This document shows, piece by piece, positions 59,456-64,000 of a DNA stretch of 64,000 nucleotides. How positions within the stretch are numbered: the stretch's first letter is position 1; each line of letters begins with the position of its first letter. The notes under the pieces are model-generated. The model was given only the letters and a program-made list of their open reading frames with translations. It searched no databases and was not told where the DNA came from. The translations under genes were made by a program, and so were the position numbers. Source of the stretch: Actinoplanes teichomyceticus ATCC 31121 (GTDB lineage Bacteria; Actinomycetota; Actinomycetes; Mycobacteriales; Micromonosporaceae); contig NZ_CP023865.1 in NCBI RefSeq assembly GCF_003711105.1, positions 4,427,001 to 4,491,000 of the forward strand, read 5' to 3'.

Positions 59456-61659
59456 GACGTCGTCACCGCCCTCCCCGGTCGTGCCCCGGCGCCGGCCGGC
59501 GCCGGGAACACCCGCCGGACCACCCGCTCGGCGGCGCCACCGTCGTCCAGGTAGCAGAATCGCTGCCGGAATCGCAGCCGGGTCTTGGCCGCCCGGTCGT
59601 CCGCGTACGCCCCGGTGCGGAACACCTCCAGCAGGTCGGGATAGGTGGTCGTGACCACCCCGGGCGGCTCCTCGAACAGGTCGAAGTAGACGCCGCGGAC
59701 CACCCGGTAGGCCGGCCAGTCCGGGGCGAAGACGACGATCGGCCGGTCCAGGACCGCGTAGTCGAACATCAACGACGAGTAGTCGGTGATCAGCACGTCG
59801 GAGGCCAGGTAGAGGTCCTCCACCACCGGGTAACCGGACACGTCGCGCACCGGGCCCGGGCCGGCCGCGCGACCGCGTCCCGCCTTGACGTAGAAGTAGT
59901 GCGCGCGCACCAGGATCAGGTGTCCGGGCCCGAGCCGGCGGGCCAGGTCCTCGACGTCGAGCAGCATCCGGTGGGTCGGCTGCCATTCCCGGTGTGTGGG
60001 GGCGTAGAGCACCACCGTGGTGCCCGCCGGGATGCCGAGCCGGTCGCGCACCGCGGCGACCTCCCGCGCGGTGGCCCGGGCCAGCCGGTCGTTGCGCGGA
60101 TAGCCCACCTCCAGGGTCTCGTGCCGGCAGGGGTAGGCGCTGTCCCAGTGCTCGCTGGTGAAGGCGTTGGCGCTGACGCTGAAGTCCCAGCGGTCCGCCC
60201 GGCGCATCTGCGCCACGAAGTCCGGGTCCTTCACCCCGGCCGGATACTGCGCCTGGTCCAGGCCCATCGTCTTGAGCGGGGTGCCGTGGTGGGTCATCAC
60301 GTGCACGGCGTCGCGGCGCTTGGTCGCCCAGTCCGGCCAGTTGACGTTGTTGACCAGGTACTTGGCCCGGGCCAGCGCCCGGTGGTAGGCACGGGTCCCG
60401 CTGATCACGAAGTCGACGCCGGGCGGCAGGTCCGGCACCCGGTCGCGGTGCACCGCCCAGACCCCGCGCAGTCCGGGCACCAGCTCGCGGGCCTTCTCGT
60501 AGATGGCGGCGGGATTGCAGGCGTAGCCGCGGTGCCAGTAGGCGGAGTAGAGGACCAGGGTCTCGTCGGCCGGCAGGCGCAGCTGCAGCCGGTAGTACAG
60601 CCGCAACGCGAACGCGCCGACGGCTCCGGCGGCCCGGCGGGTCCGGCGGCCGGTGCGCCGAGCCGTACGCTTGGTCCACATCCGGCAGCGGTTGGCCACC
60701 CGCAACAGTTCGAAGGTGCGGTAACAGCCGCGGGCCACGCACCGGTGTTTGACGCCCTCGACGCCGGGCGGGACCGGGTAGCCGCCCGGCGGCAGCAGCG
60801 CCGCGTAGTGCTCGTGCGCGCGGCTGAAGAACTCCCGCCGCGAGCGGCCCTCGATCCGCTGGTTGTTGGCCAGCACCCGCAGGAAGTGCCAGATCATCTG
60901 CCGGAAGAGCACGGGCCGCACCGCCGCCGGGTCGCGGCCGCAGCGCTCGACCAGCTCATGCGTACGGGCCCAGGCCGCGAAGATCGCGAAGTGCCCGTGG
61001 CCGGCGGTCCGGGTGGCGGCGCCCAGCCGGCGCTGCCGGTAGTGCACGCACGGGCGGTCCAGCAGGCTGATCCGCTCGGCGGCGGAGAGCACCGAATACG
61101 TGTACGGCAGGTCCTCGTACCAGCCGGCCTCGAAACGGAAGCCCAGGCGGTGCAGCAGCCGCCGCCGGACCACCTTGTTCCAGCCCACGTGCAGCATCCC
61201 GATCAGCGGTGGCCAGTCGTGCAGGGCGAAGACGTCCGGGGCGTCGCGGAAGACCCGGCGCGTCGCGCTCCTTCGGACCTGGCCCGTCCAGGACACCCGG
61301 ACCCAGTCGACCACGAGCACGTCGGGGCCGGTCTCGCGGAGCCGGTCGGCGACCGCGGCGAGCGCGCCGGGCGCCAGCCAGTCGTCGCCGTCGACGAACC
61401 AGACGTATTCGCCGGTGGCCCGGTCGAGCCCGGCGTTGCGGGCCGGGCCGGGGCCGATGTTGGTGTCCAGGGTGACCGTGCGCACGCGTGCGTCGCGGGC
61501 GGCGTACTCGGCGAGGATCCTCGAGCTGCCGTCGGTGGACGCGTCGTCGACCACGATCACCTGCACGTCGGCGAACGGCTGGTCGAGGATCGAGTCGAGA
61601 CATTGACGCAGATATCCCTGTACGTCGTGAACCGGGATCACGACGCTGATCAAGGCCAT
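59452..61659 (-). CDS. Bifunctional GT2 glycosyltransferase / CDP-glycerol glycerophosphotransferase (TagF-like)
   Basis: A 735-residue protein of two enzymes. Residues 1-300 are a GT2 domain: LISVVIPVHDVQGYLRQCLD, VIVVDDASTDGS, IGPGPARNAGLDRATGEYVW and FVDGDDWLAPGAL with the DGDD metal site. Residues about 395-725 are a Glyphos_transf domain as in TagB/TagF: VLYSAYWHRGYACNPAAIYE, VHVMTHHGTPLKTMGLD (signature HGTPLK), VVLYAPTHREW and VLITDYSSLMFDYAVLDRPI. It should build a polyol-phosphate or sugar-phosphate wall polymer on a sugar. GGAGATGATGTG precedes ATG 61659. No CDP-glycerol or CDP-ribitol synthesis gene is in the window, so the true donor is open. Confidence 0.9.
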   Translation of the reverse strand: MALISVVIPVHDVQGYLRQCLDSILDQPFADVQVIVVDDASTDGSSRILAEYAARDARVRTVTLDTNIGPGPARNAGLDRATGEYVWFVDGDDWLAPGALAAVADRLRETGPDVLVVDWVRVSWTGQVRRSATRRVFRDAPDVFALHDWPPLIGMLHVGWNKVVRRRLLHRLGFRFEAGWYEDLPYTYSVLSAAERISLLDRPCVHYRQRRLGAATRTAGHGHFAIFAAWARTHELVERCGRDPAAVRPVLFRQMIWHFLRVLANNQRIEGRSRREFFSRAHEHYAALLPPGGYPVPPGVEGVKHRCVARGCYRTFELLRVANRCRMWTKRTARRTGRRTRRAAGAVGAFALRLYYRLQLRLPADETLVLYSAYWHRGYACNPAAIYEKARELVPGLRGVWAVHRDRVPDLPPGVDFVISGTRAYHRALARAKYLVNNVNWPDWATKRRDAVHVMTHHGTPLKTMGLDQAQYPAGVKDPDFVAQMRRADRWDFSVSANAFTSEHWDSAYPCRHETLEVGYPRNDRLARATAREVAAVRDRLGIPAGTTVVLYAPTHREWQPTHRMLLDVEDLARRLGPGHLILVRAHYFYVKAGRGRAAGPGPVRDVSGYPVVEDLYLASDVLITDYSSLMFDYAVLDRPIVVFAPDWPAYRVVRGVYFDLFEEPPGVVTTTYPDLLEVFRTGAYADDRAAKTRLRFRQRFCYLDDGGAAERVVRRVFPAPAGAGARPGRAVTTS

Positions 61660-61864
61660 CACATCATCTCCGGCTGGAGGGACCGGACAGGGCCGGCCGA
61701 TCGACGCCGCCACGACAAACGTGCGGGAACTCCCCGAAAGCGAAGGTATTCCCACTTTATCCGGCGGATCGGTCCGGCGCGGCGGTTCCACCGTCTCGGC
61801 GGGCGCCGGCCGCGTCGAACCGGTCGCCTGTCACGATGGGGGCGCACCCGGACATGAGGTGACC

Positions 61865-62416
61865 GTGAGCTCCGACGATCAGTTCCGGCAGGTGTACGCC
61901 GCCACCTTCGAGCCGCTGCTGGGCTACGCCCTGCGCCGGGTCGAACAGCCCGCCGACGCGGCCGACGTGGTGGCCGAGACGTTCCTGATCGCCTGGCGGC
62001 GCCGGGCCGAGATGCCCCCGCCGGAGCAGATCCGGCTCTGGCTGTACGGCGTGGCCCGCCGCGTCCTGGCCAACCACCACCGCGGCGGGGACCGGCGCCG
62101 GCGCCTCGGCGAGAAGCTGCGCCGGAGGCTGACCTCGTGGTCACCCGACCCGGCCGTCGAGGTCCCGGAACGCCTCGCCGTCCGCGACGCCCTCGCCCGG
62201 CTCGGCGACCTCGACCGGGAGGTGCTCACCCTGACCGTGTGGGAGGGGCTGCGCCCGGGCGAGATCGCCCAGGTGCTCGGGGTGCGGCCGGCCACCGTGC
62301 GGGCCCGGCTGGCCCGGGCCCGTGCCCGGCTGCGCGAGCTCGTCGGTGACGATCCGCGACCACCCGGACATGTGTGGGATGTCCTGATCGCACCGACCCC
62401 GGAGGAGGGCCGATGA
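61865..62416 (+). CDS. ECF-type RNA polymerase sigma factor
   Basis: A 183-residue sigma factor. Region 2 is FRQVYAATFEPLLGYALRRV, then QPADAADVVAETFLIAWRRR, and region 4 is LGDLDREVLTLTVWEGLRPG with the HTH IAQVLGVRPATVRARLARAR. GTG 61865 (GAGG five bases upstream) is chosen; GTG 61859 is an alternative. A GGAAC element at 61726 in the divergent spacer resembles an ECF -35 box, but no fitting -10 box can be fixed. The stop overlaps the next gene (ATGA), whose product spans the membrane and may regulate it. Confidence 0.88.
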   Translation: MSSDDQFRQVYAATFEPLLGYALRRVEQPADAADVVAETFLIAWRRRAEMPPPEQIRLWLYGVARRVLANHHRGGDRRRRLGEKLRRRLTSWSPDPAVEVPERLAVRDALARLGDLDREVLTLTVWEGLRPGEIAQVLGVRPATVRARLARARARLRELVGDDPRPPGHVWDVLIAPTPEEGR

Positions 62417-63474
62417 CCGACGACCTGGAGCGGATGATCCGCGACGCCGATCCGTACCGGGCCGGCCTGTCCGAGCACCTGCGCGGGGCCGAGCACGAGC
62501 TCCTGGAGGAGATCATGTCCACCCCGACCCCCGCCCCCGCGCGCCGCACGCGCCGTCTGGTGGCGCCGCTGACCGCCGCCGCGACGGTCACCGGCGTGCT
62601 CGCCGTGTCGATCGCGCTCGCCGACCGCTCGCCACGCCGCGACGCCGCTGCCCCGGCGGCGCCGGTCCCGGCGTCCGTGCCCGCCGGCGCGCCGTCGGCC
62701 GGCGACGCGGCGATGTCGCTCAAGGCGGCCGAGGAGAACCCGCGGCTGCTGATCGGCGAGCCGGGCTGGACGGCGGTCAGCGTGTCCGGTTTCGCCACCG
62801 AGAGCGGTGACATCTTCTTCGCCAAGGGCGAGCGCACCCTGAACATGACGTGGTACCCGGAGCGGTACTACGGCGAGTACTACGCCGACCGCCTGCACGT
62901 CAGCAGACCGGAGCTGGCCCGGGCCGGGGACTGGCCGGGCACCGTCTTCACCTACCGCGCCGACGACTTCGCGATGCTGCTGCGTCCCCGCGACGGCGTC
63001 TTCGCCGAGCTGCGCACCAGCGGCCCGTGGACCCGCGAGCAGTTCGACGCGCTCCTGAAGAAGATCAAGCGGGTCGACGCCCGCACCTGGCTGGCCGCCC
63101 TGCCCCCCGAGGTCGTCACGCCGGAGCGGGCCGCCGGGGCGGCCACCGAGATCCTGGCCGACGTGCCGCTGCCACCCGGCTTCGACAGTGGCTCGCTGAC
63201 CGGCCTCGGCGCCAACGACCGGTACCAGTTCGGCGCCCAGGTGATCGCCCGGGTCGGCTGCGGCTGGATCGCCGAGTGGGAGCGCGCGGACCGCGCCGGG
63301 GACGCCGCCGCGCGCGACCGCGCCGCGGACGCCATGCGCGGCAGCCGGCAGTGGCAGATCCTGCGGTGGATGACCGGCGAGGGCGACTGGGCCGAGGGTT
63401 TCTGGCAGATCGCCGACGACGTCGCCGCCGGCCGCCGCGTCCCCGGCTACCGCGAGGCGCTCGGCTGCGACTGA
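62413..63474 (+). CDS. Membrane protein coupled to the ECF sigma factor (CU044_5270-like)
   Basis: A 353-residue protein. Residues 1-45 (DDLERMIRDADPYRAGLSEH) are cytoplasmic and match the start of proteins found after SigE-like ECF genes in actinobacteria. A helix at about 55-72 (RLVAPLTAAATVTGVLAVSI) crosses the membrane; a Pro/Ala linker follows; the outer part (about 105-353) is mixed alpha/beta with two Cys late (VGCGW and ALGCD). It probably acts as anti-sigma or envelope sensor by position, but there is no ZAS zinc motif. ATG 62413 overlaps the sigma stop. Confidence 0.82.
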   Translation: MTDDLERMIRDADPYRAGLSEHLRGAEHELLEEIMSTPTPAPARRTRRLVAPLTAAATVTGVLAVSIALADRSPRRDAAAPAAPVPASVPAGAPSAGDAAMSLKAAEENPRLLIGEPGWTAVSVSGFATESGDIFFAKGERTLNMTWYPERYYGEYYADRLHVSRPELARAGDWPGTVFTYRADDFAMLLRPRDGVFAELRTSGPWTREQFDALLKKIKRVDARTWLAALPPEVVTPERAAGAATEILADVPLPPGFDSGSLTGLGANDRYQFGAQVIARVGCGWIAEWERADRAGDAAARDRAADAMRGSRQWQILRWMTGEGDWAEGFWQIADDVAAGRRVPGYREALGCD

Positions 63475-63740
63475 TCCCGGGCGGCACGGCGCCGGCCCGC
63501 ACCGATCGGAAACCGAACCGCTCCGGAAACACCCTGCGGGAACCGGTCGCGCCGCCGACCGTGCGGGTGTGGAAATCACCGGGTACCTCTCCGCCTGTTT
63601 CGTCCGCCACCCGAACGGCGCGCTGAGCGCCGAGGCCGGTCCCGGCCGCGCGCCGGGCGCGCGGCCGGCCCCCGACGTGCGCCAACCGACCGGCGCGCGC
63701 GAGCGGGCCGCCGTCCGGGAACTCGTGTACGGGGGCACCG

Positions 63741-64000
63741 ATGCGTCCTGACCTGACGAAAGCCGTACGCGACGGCTCGTCTTCGCCCGCCGGCCACCGA
63801 ACGGAGATCCGGGGAAAGCGGACGCGGTACTTCGCCGTCACGGCGCTGGTGCTGGCCACGGCCACCGGGTGCGGCGCCACCGATGAGACCGCGGTCAGCC
63901 AGCCGGACCGCGGCACGATCGGGATCGCGATGCCGACCACCGAGTCGGTCCGCTGGGTCGGCGACGGCGAGAGCATCGTCCGCCAGTTCCAGCTGCTCGG
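63741..64000 (+). CDS. Sugar ABC transporter substrate-binding lipoprotein, N-terminal part (runs off window)
   Basis: The frame from ATG 63741 (ACGGGGGCACCG upstream) stays open to the right edge. It encodes a basic start, a hydrophobic stretch (FAVTALVLATATGCGA) with a lipobox ending at Cys, then TIGIAMPTTESVRWVGDGES and IVRQFQLL. The IGIAMPT..S.RW..DG block is the typical beginning of periplasmic-type sugar-binding proteins of the ChvE/XylF group, which deliver pentoses or hexoses to an ABC transporter. The rest, and any permease genes, lie outside. The 266 bases between 63474 and this start show no other gene. Confidence 0.78.
   Translation, partial: MRPDLTKAVRDGSSSPAGHRTEIRGKRTRYFAVTALVLATATGCGATDETAVSQPDRGTIGIAMPTTESVRWVGDGESIVRQFQLL

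Noticed and set aside
1..64000. tRNA, rRNA, riboswitch or replication origin
   Set aside because: I found no cloverleaf, rRNA segment, conserved riboswitch core or DnaA-box cluster by eye; a covariance-model scan would be needed to exclude small RNAs.

Overview
The window is very GC-rich DNA with dense codon use, frequent GTG and TTG starts, and many stop/start overlaps of the GTGA or ATGA type. The protein families (SigB/F-type sigma factor, Micromonosporaceae-like exopolysaccharide proteins, WhiB-free but sigma-rich context) point to an actinobacterium, most likely of the Actinoplanes/Micromonospora group. That placement is inference; there is no rRNA gene here. I saw no tRNA, rRNA or CRISPR array.

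Layout. (a) 1-7.4 kb is a decayed accessory zone: the end of a xanthine-dehydrogenase-type gene, a frameshifted and internally deleted acetyl-CoA synthetase, scraps of LuxR, TetR, GH78 rhamnosidase and SDR genes, then intact SGNH hydrolase, esterase and PucR-like regulator genes and a truncated IS3-family element. (b) 7.4-17 kb is housekeeping or regulatory: an MFS exporter, a sigma factor fused to a STAS domain, SDR, HAD phosphatase, a second-type NAD-dependent DNA ligase, and an ECF sigma factor coupled to a membrane-anchored Gly/Thr-rich protein. (c) 17-31 kb holds two amino-sugar modules. The first (acetyltransferase, Gfo/Idh oxidoreductase, epimerase, DegT aminotransferase) resembles the route to acetamido-uronic acids; an asparagine-synthase-like ligase lies close by. 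The second is the most unusual locus: a DegT aminotransferase diverging from E1 alpha, E1 beta and a single protein that joins a lipoyl domain and an E3-binding domain to a PglD/NeuD-type sugar acyltransferase. (d) 31-57 kb is an exopolysaccharide locus: secreted proteins, lipase, glycosyltransferases, flippase, polymerase, two chain-length-type proteins, a deacetylase, UDP-glucose dehydrogenase, the priming glycosyl-phosphotransferase, and the four dTDP-L-rhamnose genes in two divergent pairs. (e) 57-64 kb holds small enzymes, a TylF-type methyltransferase with a GT2/CDP-glycerol-transferase fusion, a second ECF sigma factor with its coupled membrane protein, and the start of a sugar-binding lipoprotein.

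How the parts work together. The priming transferase starts a lipid-linked repeat unit, the GT2/GT4 enzymes extend it using dTDP-rhamnose, UDP-glucuronate and probably acylated amino sugars from region (c), the flippase moves it out, and the polymerase with the chain-length proteins builds the chain. The E1/lipoyl-acyltransferase module could supply an acyl group to a sugar directly from lipoamide rather than from CoA; this is a hypothesis from domain architecture only.
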